In this document: positions 36,829 through 45,377 of the stretch, piece after piece | Position numbering within the stretch: position 1 is the stretch's first letter | Layout: each line of letters begins with the position of its first letter | Assembly: GCA_025963725.1 (NCBI GenBank) | Contig: JAOQAE010000006.1 | Span: 186,001-250,000, forward strand | Source: Bacteroidota bacterium | GTDB taxonomy: Bacteria > Bacteroidota > Bacteroidia > 2-12-FULL-35-15 | DNA length: 64,000 bases | Direction: 5' to 3' | Translations under genes and position numbers: made by a program | The notes under the pieces: model-generated | What the model saw: only the letters and a program-made list of their open reading frames with translations | Database searches by the model: none | What the model was told of the DNA's origin: nothing

Positions 36829-37524
36829 TCAGATCAGCCCTTCATCTGCGAAGCTATAATAGCCTGCATCCGTCATGATCAGGTGGTCGATCAGCGGGAT
36901 CTCCATGATCTTACCGGCCTCCTTAATGCCTTTGGTGATCTTTATATCGGCCTCGCTCGGCTTTAAATTTCCTGAAGGGTGATTATGGCAAATAATGATA
37001 GAGCTGGCGTAATGCTCAACAGCGCATTTGAAGATGATCTTAGTATCCACCACCGTGCCTGCCACGCCTCCCCTGCTGATCAGCTCTTTCTTTATAATGC
37101 CGTTTGCCCTGTTAAGAAGCACCAGCCAGAACTCTTCATGCGGCAGGTCCACCATTTTCGGCTTCATGGCCTCGTAAGCATCCTTGCTCGTGGTGATCTT
37201 CTCGCGCTTTACGGTTTCGGTTTCCTTCCGTCTTCTTCCCAGCTCCAGCGCAGCCACAATGCTTACTGCCTTAGCTTCGCCGATCCCCTTGAATTTTGTA
37301 AGCTCGTTCACTCCCAGCTTACTCAACTCATTGAGGTTATTCTCAACCGCCGATAAAATGCGCTTCGATAATTCAACCGCTGTTTCATTCCTGCTTCCCG
37401 AGCCAATAAGTATGGCGATCAGCTCTGCTTCCGAAAGCACCTGCCTGCCTTTTCCCATGAGCTTTTCCCTGGGGCGGTCCTCTTCTGCCCAGGCTTTCAG
37501 GTTTAATGTTTCGTTCTCCGTCAT
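36829..37524 (-). CDS. radC: RadC/JAB-domain protein
   Basis: 231 aa from the ATG at 37522-37524; the alternative upstream ATG adds 8 residues (MLPLKFNF) with no support. The N-terminal helix-hairpin-helix-like region (EDRPREKLMGKGRQ, LTKFKGIGEAKAVSIVAALE) precedes the JAMM metal site HNHPSGNLKPSEADI (HxH...S..D) and LIDHLIM. The family is widespread; its historical DNA-repair role in E. coli is doubtful and its true function is unknown. It follows wecB by 32 bases on the same strand. Confidence 0.9.
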   Translation of the reverse strand: MTENETLNLKAWAEEDRPREKLMGKGRQVLSEAELIAILIGSGSRNETAVELSKRILSAVENNLNELSKLGVNELTKFKGIGEAKAVSIVAALELGRRRKETETVKREKITTSKDAYEAMKPKMVDLPHEEFWLVLLNRANGIIKKELISRGGVAGTVVDTKIIFKCAVEHYASSIIICHNHPSGNLKPSEADIKITKGIKEAGKIMEIPLIDHLIMTDAGYYSFADEGLI

Positions 37525-37589
37525 AAAATTGAACTTTAAAGGTAACAAAAAAACAAAACCATTCTTAACGAAGGGTTCTGGCCAGAATA

Positions 37590-37621
37590 TAAAAAAAGGC
37601 TCCGCATAGAGCGGAGCCTTT
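37590..37621 (-). terminator. Rho-independent terminator of rpsT
   Basis: On the minus strand AAAGGCTCCGC pairs with GCGGAGCCTTT around a 5-base loop (TCTAT), followed by a T run. It lies 27 bases after the rpsT stop and upstream of radC. Confidence 0.92.
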
Positions 37622-37647
37622 CTATTTCAAGTAAATGTATGTAATGC

Positions 37648-37905
37648 TTATTTCTTAAGCGCGTTCACTTTCTTAGTCAGTTTCGACTTTAAGTTCGCAG
37701 CTTTGTTTTTATGGATAACGTTTTTCTTCGCCAGTTTATCAACCATAGCGATAACTTTAGGAAGTTTTTCGGTTGCTGATTTTTTGTTATCATCAGTCCT
37801 TAATTCCTTCACTGCATTACGCATAGTTTTTGCCTGGTAACGGTTTCTTAAACGTTTAGCATCGTTAGAACGGATTCTTTTGATACTGGATTTGTGATTT
37901 GCCAT
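37648..37905 (-). CDS. rpsT: 30S ribosomal protein S20
   Basis: 85 aa, typical length. [18 protein letters not shown] and the whole lysine-rich helical chain match S20, which binds 16S rRNA. It stands alone with its own terminator. An AAAAAAAAGAAG stretch precedes the ATG, in keeping with weak Shine-Dalgarno use in this phylum. Confidence 0.97.
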   Translation of the reverse strand: MANHKSSIKRIRSNDAKRLRNRYQAKTMRNAVKELRTDDNKKSATEKLPKVIAMVDKLAKKNVIHKNKAANLKSKLTKKVNALKK

Positions 37906-37969
37906 CTTCTTTTTTTTATTAAGCCATCAGCCTTTATCAGCCAATAACCCTGTTACTGTTATTTTTTAG

Positions 37970-38041
37970 TAGCCCGTAGGGGAATCGAACCCCTGTTTCC
38001 AGGATGAAAACCTGGCGTCCTAACCCCTAGACGAACGGGCC
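37970..38041 (-). tRNA. trnE: tRNA-Glu (anticodon TTC)
   Basis: 72 nt read on the minus strand: acceptor GGCCCGT pairs with ACGGGCT (first pair G-T), D arm GTCTAGGGGTTAGGAC, anticodon stem CCAGG/CCTGG with loop TTTTCAT giving TTC, T arm AGGGGTTCGATTCCCCT, discriminator A. No encoded CCA. The G-T end pair is a feature I associate with Bacteroidota tRNA-Glu. Confidence 0.97.
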
Positions 38042-38116
38042 AATCATTTTTTGGGAGTGCAAATGTAGAGTTAAATTCTATTTCTGCAAAATATTTTTAC
38101 TCTTTTTATCTAATTA

Positions 38117-38809
38117 TCACTCCATCGTATCATTATCTGCCTGGAAACGAAAGCCTAAACGTTTTCCCGTCTTGATCTGCATGCTCTCGCTGGCCGCCTG
38201 CATGTCCTGCACCGACACCTCTTTCACCGAATCGAAAGGCGGCGTGTACAAATCGAAGCTCAGGCAGTATAAAATGGTGGATTCCAGCACATCATTCAGC
38301 TTTTCAGGGCTTACCACGGCATGTACAAAATCGTTGTACAGGAAGCCCAGCTGCCTTTTCCCTTCTACAAAGTAATGGTTCTCCTTGTTGATGAAGATCC
38401 GTCCGATCACGTATCCCAGGTCGTTCACCCGGTTGTACAGGAACGAATCGTTCAGGAAATTATAAATGTTGATGATCCCGCAAAATGAGCGTGAAGGGTC
38501 TTCCTTAATGTACGAATTCTTCCAGATCGGGTGTGATTTATCGAATTCAAAGATGTTCGTGTGCATCGCGAAGATCAGCAGGTCGCCCGCCACCCTCAGC
38601 TCGAATTCAAACTCACCCTTCTCCTTGTACTCGATCACCACCCGCTTATCGATCGCCGCAGCTTCCTTTTTATAATCCGCCGCAAGCGCTTTGGCCGCAG
38701 TTTTCATGGATTTGAATGCCGCAACCGTATTGGCATACACATCCTGCTTTACGCTTGATTTCTCCTTTAGAATCTTTAATATCAGTTCACGTGGACTTTG
38801 CTTTTCCAT
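38117..38809 (-). CDS. Conserved hypothetical cytoplasmic protein
   Basis: 230 aa from the ATG at 38807-38809 (MEKQSPRELILKILKEK); the upstream in-frame start would extend into proS and is not needed. No signal peptide, membrane segment or known catalytic motif is visible; the chain is mixed alpha/beta with FAMHTNIFEFDKSHP, SRSFCGIINIYNFLND and INKENHYFVEGKRQ. It lies 11 bases after proS on the same strand and ends 75 bases before the tRNA-Glu gene. The homogeneous composition and tight spacing support a real gene. Function unknown. Confidence 0.8.
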   Translation of the reverse strand: MEKQSPRELILKILKEKSSVKQDVYANTVAAFKSMKTAAKALAADYKKEAAAIDKRVVIEYKEKGEFEFELRVAGDLLIFAMHTNIFEFDKSHPIWKNSYIKEDPSRSFCGIINIYNFLNDSFLYNRVNDLGYVIGRIFINKENHYFVEGKRQLGFLYNDFVHAVVSPEKLNDVLESTILYCLSFDLYTPPFDSVKEVSVQDMQAASESMQIKTGKRLGFRFQADNDTME

Positions 38810-38820
38810 GTTTTCCTTGT

Positions 38821-40299
38821 TTAATATGCCTTTGCAAAAACTACTCTCTGAGTAGACGGCTTGCCTGAATAAATGCATGTTCCTGTCTCCTGTTTATTGT
38901 TTAACGGGATGCAGCGAATGGTTGCCTTGGTCTCTTCCTTGATCTTTTTCTCGGTTTCACTGGTTCCATCCCAGTGTGCAAGTACAAATCCTGTTTTACC
39001 TTCCAGCACGCTCTTGAACTCCTCATAGGTATCAACCGTAGTGGTTTTAGCCTCACGAAGCGCCAGCGCTTTCTGATACAGGTTATCCTGGATCTGCTCA
39101 AGCAGCTGAGCCACCTTGTCCTCGATACCGGCCTGCTGAAGCGTTTCCTTTTCCATCGTATCCCTTCTTGCCAGCTCCACAGTTCCGTTTTCCAGGTCAC
39201 GCCCGCCAATAGCTATCCTTACAGGTACTCCCTTCAATTCGTACTCCGCAAATTTCCATCCCGGACGCTGATTGTCACGGTCGTCATACTTCACGGAAAT
39301 GCCTTTTGCTTCCATCGCTTTTTTCATCCTAAAAACTACTTCCGAAATTTGTGCCAGCTGCTCCTCACCTTTATAGATCGGAACTATAACTACTTGGAAA
39401 GGAGCAAGTTTTGGAGGCAAAACCAATCCTTTATCATCGGAATGTGACATGATCAACGCACCCATCAGACGGGTGGAAACTCCCCACGAAGTGGCCCAAA
39501 CGTACTCCTGTTTTCCCTCCTTATTTGCAAATTTCACATCAAATGCTTTCGCGAAATTTTGGCCGAGGAAATGCGAGGTACCTGCCTGCAGTGCTTTTCC
39601 GTCCTGCATCAGCGCCTCGATGCAATAAGTTTCATCTGCGCCGGCAAAACGCTCGTTCGCGGTTTTAATGCCTTTCAAAACCGGCATAGCCATCCAGTTC
39701 TCCGCAAAATCAGCATACACATGCAGCATCTTTTCGGTTTCCGCGATGGCTTCCGCCTTCGTTTCATGCGCCGTATGGCCTTCCTGCCAGAGAAATTCGG
39801 CGGTTCGGAGGAACAGGCGCGTGCGCATCTCCCAGCGTACTACATTCGCCCATTGGTTGATCAGGATCGGCAAGTCGCGGTACGACTGGATCCAGCCTTT
39901 GTATGTGCTCCAGATGATCGCCTCGCTTGTTGGGCGAACGATCAGCTCTTCGGTTAACTTAGCATCGGGGTCAACAATCAGCTTTCCCTTGTTGTTAGGG
40001 TCGCTTTTTAAGCGGTAATGCGTCACTACGGCGCATTCCTTAGCAAATCCTTCAGCATTCGTTTCTTCTGCCTCAAACAGGCTTTTCGGCACGAATAATG
40101 GGAAATAAGCGTTCACATGCCCGGTATCCTTGAACATTTTGTCAAGTGCCTGCTGCATTTTCTCCCAGATGGCATATCCGTAAGGCTTGATCACCATACA
40201 GCCCTTAACTGCTGAATGCTGCGCCAGGTCAGCCTTTTCGACCAGCTCGTTGTACCATTCCGAGTAATTTGCGGCACGCGTTGATAATTCCTTGCTCAT
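38821..40299 (-). CDS. proS: Prolyl-tRNA synthetase (short, ProS type 3)
   Basis: 492 aa from the ATG at 40297-40299; AAGGAA lies 6 bases upstream, whereas the frame extending to 40422 has no such site. Class II motifs: [10 protein letters not shown] (motif 2 region), [14 protein letters not shown], and the anticodon-binding C-terminus with TGKTGF-type [19 protein letters not shown] and [18 protein letters not shown]. This is the short archaeal/eukaryote-like form lacking the editing domain. It charges tRNA-Pro. It is the first gene of a pair with the hypothetical gene at 38117. Confidence 0.96.
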   Translation of the reverse strand: MSKELSTRAANYSEWYNELVEKADLAQHSAVKGCMVIKPYGYAIWEKMQQALDKMFKDTGHVNAYFPLFVPKSLFEAEETNAEGFAKECAVVTHYRLKSDPNNKGKLIVDPDAKLTEELIVRPTSEAIIWSTYKGWIQSYRDLPILINQWANVVRWEMRTRLFLRTAEFLWQEGHTAHETKAEAIAETEKMLHVYADFAENWMAMPVLKGIKTANERFAGADETYCIEALMQDGKALQAGTSHFLGQNFAKAFDVKFANKEGKQEYVWATSWGVSTRLMGALIMSHSDDKGLVLPPKLAPFQVVIVPIYKGEEQLAQISEVVFRMKKAMEAKGISVKYDDRDNQRPGWKFAEYELKGVPVRIAIGGRDLENGTVELARRDTMEKETLQQAGIEDKVAQLLEQIQDNLYQKALALREAKTTTVDTYEEFKSVLEGKTGFVLAHWDGTSETEKKIKEETKATIRCIPLNNKQETGTCIYSGKPSTQRVVFAKAY

Positions 40300-40437
40300 A
40301 TAGTTCCTTTTGTGGTATAGTATTTGTAAATTTATGCTGAAATAGATGGCAAAAATAGAAAAATAAACCTTTTGGCCTTTCGTTCGTCTATATATTAAAT
40401 CATTTAACCAGCGTCCCCACATTCAATCATAAAAAAA

Positions 40438-41760
40438 ATGAAAACATATATTGGAATCTTAGCGTTGACAGCACTGTTTGCAACAGGATGCACCGCCCCG
40501 CAAGGCGCCACTTCCCGCGCTTACAGCGACGATGTTTATTACTCATCCGCAGATGCCGCAGCCGATCAGGCAAAGCTGAAGCGGGACCTCGAAAAGGAAA
40601 AACAGGACGCCATTGCCGCTAAAAGAGCGGAGCAGGACAAGGCCGCTCCCGCGGAAAGCCCTGCCACCACTGACGATTATTACCAAACAACCGAAAAACG
40701 TACGGATCAGGATGGAAATACGTATGTAACCAACAATTACTACGAAGACAAGCCATTCGATTACGACGATTATTACGATTACGAGTATTCTGCACGCTTA
40801 AGGCGCTTCCACAATAACGTAGGCTATTACGGCTATTACGATAATTACTACACGAATACGTACTATTACACATACGACCCGTTCTATTACGGTACCAGCG
40901 TGTACATGGGCTATAATTTCTGGGGCCCTTCCTATGCCGTGTACAGCTACAATCCGGGCTTTTTATGGTATTCCAGCTATGGATGGTGCAACGATCCATG
41001 GTACAATCCGTATGGCTATAACCCATATATGAATGGCTATGCGAACGGATACAATAACGGTTACATGGATGGATACAATAACGGTTATTACGGCCATGGC
41101 GGCTACCAGAACAACTATTTCAACAGCTACGACAACAACAGCTATTACTATGGCCCCCGCGGCACCATGACGGCTAACAGCCGCAGCAACGCGCAGCCAA
41201 GCATGGCGCACCGTTACATGGAAACCGTGGAAGCACAAACACATAAGCCATTCGAAGAAACCCATGGCCGCACCAACAACGAATACATGAAGCCTACCAC
41301 CGTGAGCGATTATATGTCGAAACCGGCAAGGGACAACAATACTTCCAAGCCAATGGAATCAAGGCCGGTGAACAGCAGGCCTACGAATGCCGACAACAAG
41401 CCGGTGTACAATGAAAGGCCTGCCAATAACACAAATGAAAGGCCTGCTAATAACACAACCGAGCAAAAGCCTGTGTACAATAACAAACCGGGAGAAAAGC
41501 CTGCACAAAAACCGGCTGAACGTCCTGTGTATAACGAACAGCAGAAGCCGCAGGAGCGCCCTGTATATGAGCAGAAACCTGCAGAAAAACCTGTGTACCA
41601 GGAAAAGCCTGCAGAAAGGCCAAGAGAAAAGCCGCAATACCAGCAGCAGGCACCGGCTCAAACCCCGGCTCCGCGCAATAATACTTCCACCGATGGAAGC
41701 AGCACCAAAGGCAGCAGCACTCCTGCTCCCACTCCAAGTCCTGCACCGAGAAGAAGATAA
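40438..41760 (+). CDS. Tyr/Asn-rich lipoprotein with KPVY/ERPVY repeats
   Basis: 440 aa. Signal peptide with lipobox LFATGC, lipidated Cys at C18. A short charged helix (about 45-65) precedes a very tyrosine- and asparagine-rich segment (about 75-245: YDDYYDYEYS, YYGYYDNYYTNTYYYTYDP, NGYANGYNNGYMDGYNNGYY). The last about 150 residues are Pro/Lys/Glu-rich with recurring PVYNE, EKPVYQEKPAERP motifs. No known domain; it is mostly disordered. It probably sits on the outer membrane and is coupled to the porin-like gene 20 bases downstream. The tyrosine and KPVY content recalls adhesive proteins; that is analogy only. Confidence 0.75.
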   Translation: MKTYIGILALTALFATGCTAPQGATSRAYSDDVYYSSADAAADQAKLKRDLEKEKQDAIAAKRAEQDKAAPAESPATTDDYYQTTEKRTDQDGNTYVTNNYYEDKPFDYDDYYDYEYSARLRRFHNNVGYYGYYDNYYTNTYYYTYDPFYYGTSVYMGYNFWGPSYAVYSYNPGFLWYSSYGWCNDPWYNPYGYNPYMNGYANGYNNGYMDGYNNGYYGHGGYQNNYFNSYDNNSYYYGPRGTMTANSRSNAQPSMAHRYMETVEAQTHKPFEETHGRTNNEYMKPTTVSDYMSKPARDNNTSKPMESRPVNSRPTNADNKPVYNERPANNTNERPANNTTEQKPVYNNKPGEKPAQKPAERPVYNEQQKPQERPVYEQKPAEKPVYQEKPAERPREKPQYQQQAPAQTPAPRNNTSTDGSSTKGSSTPAPTPSPAPRRR

Positions 41761-41780
41761 ATAAGCCATAAAATCAACCT

Positions 41781-43223
41781 ATGCAAAAACGAATCCTGAC
41801 AGGAGGAATTGGATTGCTATGTGCAATCTCCTCCTTTGCTCAAAATGATATAGACGCGATGCGTTATTCACAGATCACCTTCGGGGGAACCGCCCGCTTT
41901 GCCTCCATGGCTGGATCTATGGGCGCGCTTGGAGGCGATGTGTCCACGCTAAGCTTTAACCCGGCCGGCATCGCGGTGTTCAAAAAAACAGAATTTTCGA
42001 TCACTCCTTCTGTTTTTTCGCAAACCACCACTTCCTCCTACCTCGGCAGCACTTCCTCCGACAGGAAGCTGAACTTTAATCTCGGTAATCTTGGAATGGT
42101 GCTTTCCTTTAAGTTAAAGGATACCACCACGGGCTGGAAGTCGCTTAATTTTGGGATTGGGTACAACCGTACGAACAATTTTAATAACCGGATGGATGTA
42201 AAAGGCGACAACACTAAAAATTCGTTGCTGGATGTATATGTTGCCAATGCCAACGGCCATACTTCCGATAATTTCGATGGCTTTTCAACAGGCCTGGCTT
42301 GGACCACCTATCTCTTCAATCCGCAGGCTGCCGATTCAACTTACTATTACCATGTGATCCCGAATTACGGTGAAACTCAGCGCAAATCAACCGACACGAA
42401 AGGCGGCATGGGAGAATTCGCATTCAGCTTCGGGGGGAATTATAAGGAAAAGCTCCTTGTAGGTGCAACGCTGGGCATTGTAAAAGCACGCTATGAAGAA
42501 GAAAGCACGTATGAAGAAACCGACACACAAGACACGATCGCAGGATTTAACTCCTTTAAATATGTGACCAGCCTGGCAAGCAATGGTACAGGTGTAAACT
42601 TTAAATTCGGGATGATCGTGAAGCCGAACGACTGGCTGCGGCTGGGTGCTGCCATTCATTCGCCTACCGCCATCAGGTTTACCGACAGCTACAGCAGCTA
42701 TATGGAATCCGACCTCGATAACAACGTAAGGTATGCCGACACTTCTGCCGACGGCTCCTTCAAATACTCGGTGATCACACCGTTCAAAGCCATTGGAAGC
42801 ATCGGCTTTGTGATAAATAAGATGGCGCTGATCAATGCGGAGTATGAATACGTTGATTACAGCTACGCATCCCTGAACTCTCATCCGAATGTATTTACCG
42901 ATGTGAATACCAGCATCCGCTCCAAATACACTTCAACCGGCAATATCCGCGTGGGTGGCGAGGTCCGCTTCGATCCGATAGCCTTCCGTTTGGGATATGC
43001 TTTGTATGGAAGCCCGTTTAAAAATGGCGACAATGTTTCGGCATACCGCTCCAGCTATACTGCCGGACTTGGCTACAGGGTGAACAATTTCTTTATTGAT
43101 TTTGCCTATGTGCTGACCAAATTCAATGAAACGAATTACCTGTACGATCCTGCCATCTCATCGGCAGTGAAAAACAACTATAAAAATTCAAGCTTCATGC
43201 TTACCATTGGAGCACGATTCTAA
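41781..43223 (+). CDS. OmpP1/FadL/TodX family outer-membrane protein
   Basis: 480 aa. Signal peptide (LTGGIGLLCAISSFAQ), followed by AMRYSQITFGGTARFASMAGSMGALGGDVSTLSFNPAGIAVFKK-like opening, which matches the N-terminal hatch of the FadL family (the NPAG motif). The rest is a beta-barrel ending in Phe (MLTIGARF). FadL proteins transport hydrophobic molecules across the outer membrane. It follows the Tyr-rich lipoprotein by 20 bases and is closed by a strong terminator. Substrate unknown. Confidence 0.87.
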   Translation: MQKRILTGGIGLLCAISSFAQNDIDAMRYSQITFGGTARFASMAGSMGALGGDVSTLSFNPAGIAVFKKTEFSITPSVFSQTTTSSYLGSTSSDRKLNFNLGNLGMVLSFKLKDTTTGWKSLNFGIGYNRTNNFNNRMDVKGDNTKNSLLDVYVANANGHTSDNFDGFSTGLAWTTYLFNPQAADSTYYYHVIPNYGETQRKSTDTKGGMGEFAFSFGGNYKEKLLVGATLGIVKARYEEESTYEETDTQDTIAGFNSFKYVTSLASNGTGVNFKFGMIVKPNDWLRLGAAIHSPTAIRFTDSYSSYMESDLDNNVRYADTSADGSFKYSVITPFKAIGSIGFVINKMALINAEYEYVDYSYASLNSHPNVFTDVNTSIRSKYTSTGNIRVGGEVRFDPIAFRLGYALYGSPFKNGDNVSAYRSSYTAGLGYRVNNFFIDFAYVLTKFNETNYLYDPAISSAVKNNYKNSSFMLTIGARF

Positions 43224-43244
43224 AGACGTTTGTTTGTGATTGCG

Positions 43245-43290
43245 AAAACGCCCTCCCGATTTTTTCCGGGGAGGGCGTTTTTGTTTTTAT
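43245..43290 (+). terminator. Rho-independent terminator after the FadL-type gene
   Basis: AAAACGCCCTCCC (43245-43257) pairs with GGGAGGGCGTTTT (43269-43281), with a T-rich loop and a T run. Confidence 0.93.
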
Positions 43291-43309
43291 GTATATTAGT
43301 GATCCGAAC

Positions 43310-43864
43310 ATGAGCGATCTTTACAACACATACAAAGGCCTTCCGAAAGAGAAGCTGTTCCACATCCTGCTTTCGCCCGGCGATTACCAGCCGGATGCTA
43401 TAGCAGCTGCACGGCAGGTGCTTTCGGACAAGAGCTGGACAGCGGACTTCGGGCAGGAAATTGAAAGACGAAAGCAGGAAGAAGAGCAGAAGCATCGCGA
43501 GCAGGAAGAAGAAGTGATCGAGAAGGCGGCTTATTATAAAAACGTGGTGGAATATAAAAGCCATCGCAATTCCTTCCAGATCCGGATCCCCGATATGCCC
43601 CGCTTCGAGATCGCGTTAACGGAACGGAATATCGAGTATTTCCGGGAAGACAAGCATATCGGCGTTCAGCTGGATAATTACCCCACTCAAACCTATTACT
43701 TCAAAAATGAAGATGCAGAGCAGGTTGACAAGCTTGTGAAGGAGCTTCAGCTGATCACCACACCGTATGCTGACTACAAGCCGTTCTTTAAATTTGAGCT
43801 GAAAGCGATCGCGGCTGCCATTGTGATCATTTTCCTTGTGCTTTTTATCTTCAGCTTGTTTTAA
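43310..43864 (+). CDS. Hypothetical protein with C-terminal membrane anchor
   Basis: 184 aa from the ATG at 43310; an in-frame ATG at 43289 falls directly at the end of the terminator hairpin and is less likely. An N-terminal helical domain (about 1-75, including a Glu/Gln/Arg-rich coiled stretch RRKQEEEQKHREQEEE) is followed by a mixed domain (NSFQIRIPDMPRFEIALTER, GVQLDNYPTQTYYF) and one hydrophobic C-terminal segment (AAIVIIFLVLFIFSLF). That gives a tail-anchored topology with the bulk in the cytoplasm. No known family recognised. Confidence 0.7.
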   Translation: MSDLYNTYKGLPKEKLFHILLSPGDYQPDAIAAARQVLSDKSWTADFGQEIERRKQEEEQKHREQEEEVIEKAAYYKNVVEYKSHRNSFQIRIPDMPRFEIALTERNIEYFREDKHIGVQLDNYPTQTYYFKNEDAEQVDKLVKELQLITTPYADYKPFFKFELKAIAAAIVIIFLVLFIFSLF

Positions 43865-43952
43865 GAGCCTTGATCCGGCCTGCTTAGCGCGTAATTGCTT
43901 GGCTGCTTGGCATTTCCAAAAATTTTCATATTTTAGTACAAAACTAAACCCT

Positions 43953-44741
43953 ATGAAAACATTCAAAACCATCATTGTTTTACTTTTCAGCACCGCTGTT
44001 CTGGCGCAGCCGGGAACATGGAAACAGCTTGGTAAGGCCGGCGAATGGGCTAATACCCTCAAGGCGGTGGAAGCCGACGGGAAGATCTACACCATCGAAA
44101 AATCGGGTGCGTTTTATGTGACCGATCCTGTAACAGGCACCTGGCAGCAGATCGGAAAACAGGATTATCAGAATACAAAATTCATTTTCGCGGCCAATAA
44201 AATGATCTATACGATTGAAACCGCAGGAACACTTTACGTGATCAACCCTGCCGATGGCAGCTGGAAACAGCTCGGACAAGCGGGCGCCTGGGCAGGCACG
44301 GTTGCGGGCACTATCTTAAACGGCAAGCTTTACACCACCGAAAAAAGCGGCGCGCTTTACGCAACCGACCTCAGCACAGGCACCTGGGTGCAGATCGGGA
44401 AGCCTGAATTTGGCAATACCGTACGCATGTGGGCTGCCAATGGAAAGCTGTTCACGCACGAAGCCAGCGGAACGCTCTATGAAGTGAATATTGTGGACGG
44501 CACCTGGAAACAGATCGGCGCAACGGAAGGCTGGGCGGATACGATGACGGGCGTTGTGGTGAATAATATGCTTTACACGATCGAATCCAGCGGCTCATTG
44601 TATGAAACCGACCTTACTACCGGTAAATGGAAACAGGTTGGAAAATCGGAATACCAGAATACGGTGTTTATGACCGGAACAGGCTCCAAGCTCCATACAA
44701 TTGAGAACAGCGGCTCCCTTTTCGAGATCGCCCTTCAATAG
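43953..44741 (+). CDS. Exported six-repeat tectonin-like beta-propeller protein
   Basis: 262 aa from the ATG at 43953. Signal peptide (IIVLLFSTAVLAQ), then six consecutive repeats of 41, 40, 41, 40, 41 and 39 residues, each starting GTWKQLG / GTWQQIG and ending near a LYVTDP-like turn. Odd repeats carry an inserted AGEWA-type motif, even ones an xxNT motif, so the units alternate ABABAB. Tectonin-type propellers often bind sugars or lipopolysaccharide and act in recognition. It is probably periplasmic or surface-exposed; no T9SS domain is visible, so secretion beyond the periplasm is not supported. Confidence 0.8.
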   Translation: MKTFKTIIVLLFSTAVLAQPGTWKQLGKAGEWANTLKAVEADGKIYTIEKSGAFYVTDPVTGTWQQIGKQDYQNTKFIFAANKMIYTIETAGTLYVINPADGSWKQLGQAGAWAGTVAGTILNGKLYTTEKSGALYATDLSTGTWVQIGKPEFGNTVRMWAANGKLFTHEASGTLYEVNIVDGTWKQIGATEGWADTMTGVVVNNMLYTIESSGSLYETDLTTGKWKQVGKSEYQNTVFMTGTGSKLHTIENSGSLFEIALQ

Positions 44742-44840
44742 GAGGTTTTCTCACTGACCGGTTATGATTGAAATCCGTCCATTCAGGCCTTATTTCTGTC
44801 CTGCCGCCGATTTAGCCCTAATTTCTTCATTTTGATGCCG

Positions 44841-44848
44841 TAACTTTG
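44841..44848 (+). promoter_or_regulatory. Candidate -7 box for the lipocalin-like gene
   Basis: TAACTTTG is an exact TAnnTTTG match, 31 bases before the ATG at 44879. A strong ribosome-binding site (AAAGGAG, 44868-44874) follows. Confidence 0.45.
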
Positions 44849-44878
44849 TAGTAAGTAACCCATTCAGAAAGGAGAATT

Positions 44879-45310
44879 ATGAAAACTAATGCAAGATCAA
44901 TCATCGCCATTTCAGCACTTGCTATTGCTTACCTGGCTTGGAAAAAACCGGCCGCAGAAGTGGAGCTCCGTGCAGTGAAATCATTAGTCACAAAAGGGAA
45001 ATGGAAGGTGAATCTGTACCGTGATAACGGTGTGGACGAAACCAACAACTATACAGGTTATGAGTTTCAATTCAAACCCAATGGAACTGTTATAGCATCA
45101 AAAGATGAGTCTTTGCTGAGCGGAACCTGGAAAAGTGCCGTGGATGGCCGCAAACCTAAACTATATATGGAATTTGCATCGTCATCCCATCTGGATGAAT
45201 TGTCGGAAGACTGGCAGATCACAGGTCATGAATCTGATTCCCTCGAACTGGAGGATACAACCCCGGGAAAGGGAGGAGTTGATTACCTGAACCTGCAGAA
45301 AATTTCGTAA
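44879..45310 (+). CDS. Exported lipocalin-like small protein
   Basis: 143 aa with a strong GGAG site 5 bases before ATG. N-terminal membrane segment or uncleaved signal (SIIAISALAIAYLAW). The rest is beta-rich: GKWKVNLYRDNG, YTGYEFQFKPNGTVIASK, SGTWKSAVDGRKPKLYMEF, WQITGHESDSLEL. The layout of KW-x-V, FxPNGTV and SGTW strands resembles small lipocalin-like domains of Bacteroidota (lipocalin_5/DUF4923-like), but I cannot name the family. Probably a small periplasmic or membrane-tethered ligand-binding domain. A terminator follows directly. Confidence 0.7.
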   Translation: MKTNARSIIAISALAIAYLAWKKPAAEVELRAVKSLVTKGKWKVNLYRDNGVDETNNYTGYEFQFKPNGTVIASKDESLLSGTWKSAVDGRKPKLYMEFASSSHLDELSEDWQITGHESDSLELEDTTPGKGGVDYLNLQKIS

Positions 45311-45326
45311 CAATAATCTATAAACA

Positions 45327-45363
45327 CAAAAAAGGAGTCCCGGATCCCGGAACTCCTTTTTTT
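45327..45363. terminator. Bidirectional terminator between convergent genes
   Basis: AAAAAGGAGT pairs with ACTCCTTTTT around an inner CCGG/CCGG stem, with A and T runs on the two sides. It serves both the lipocalin-like gene (plus) and the zinc-ribbon gene (minus). Confidence 0.9.
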
Positions 45364-45377
45364 CTTTTTATAAGCTT

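Noticed and set aside
38117-38878. Longer form of the hypothetical protein starting at 38878
   Set aside because: The N-terminal extension would be encoded inside proS; the ATG at 38809 begins a typical MEKQSP start and leaves a normal 11-base gap.
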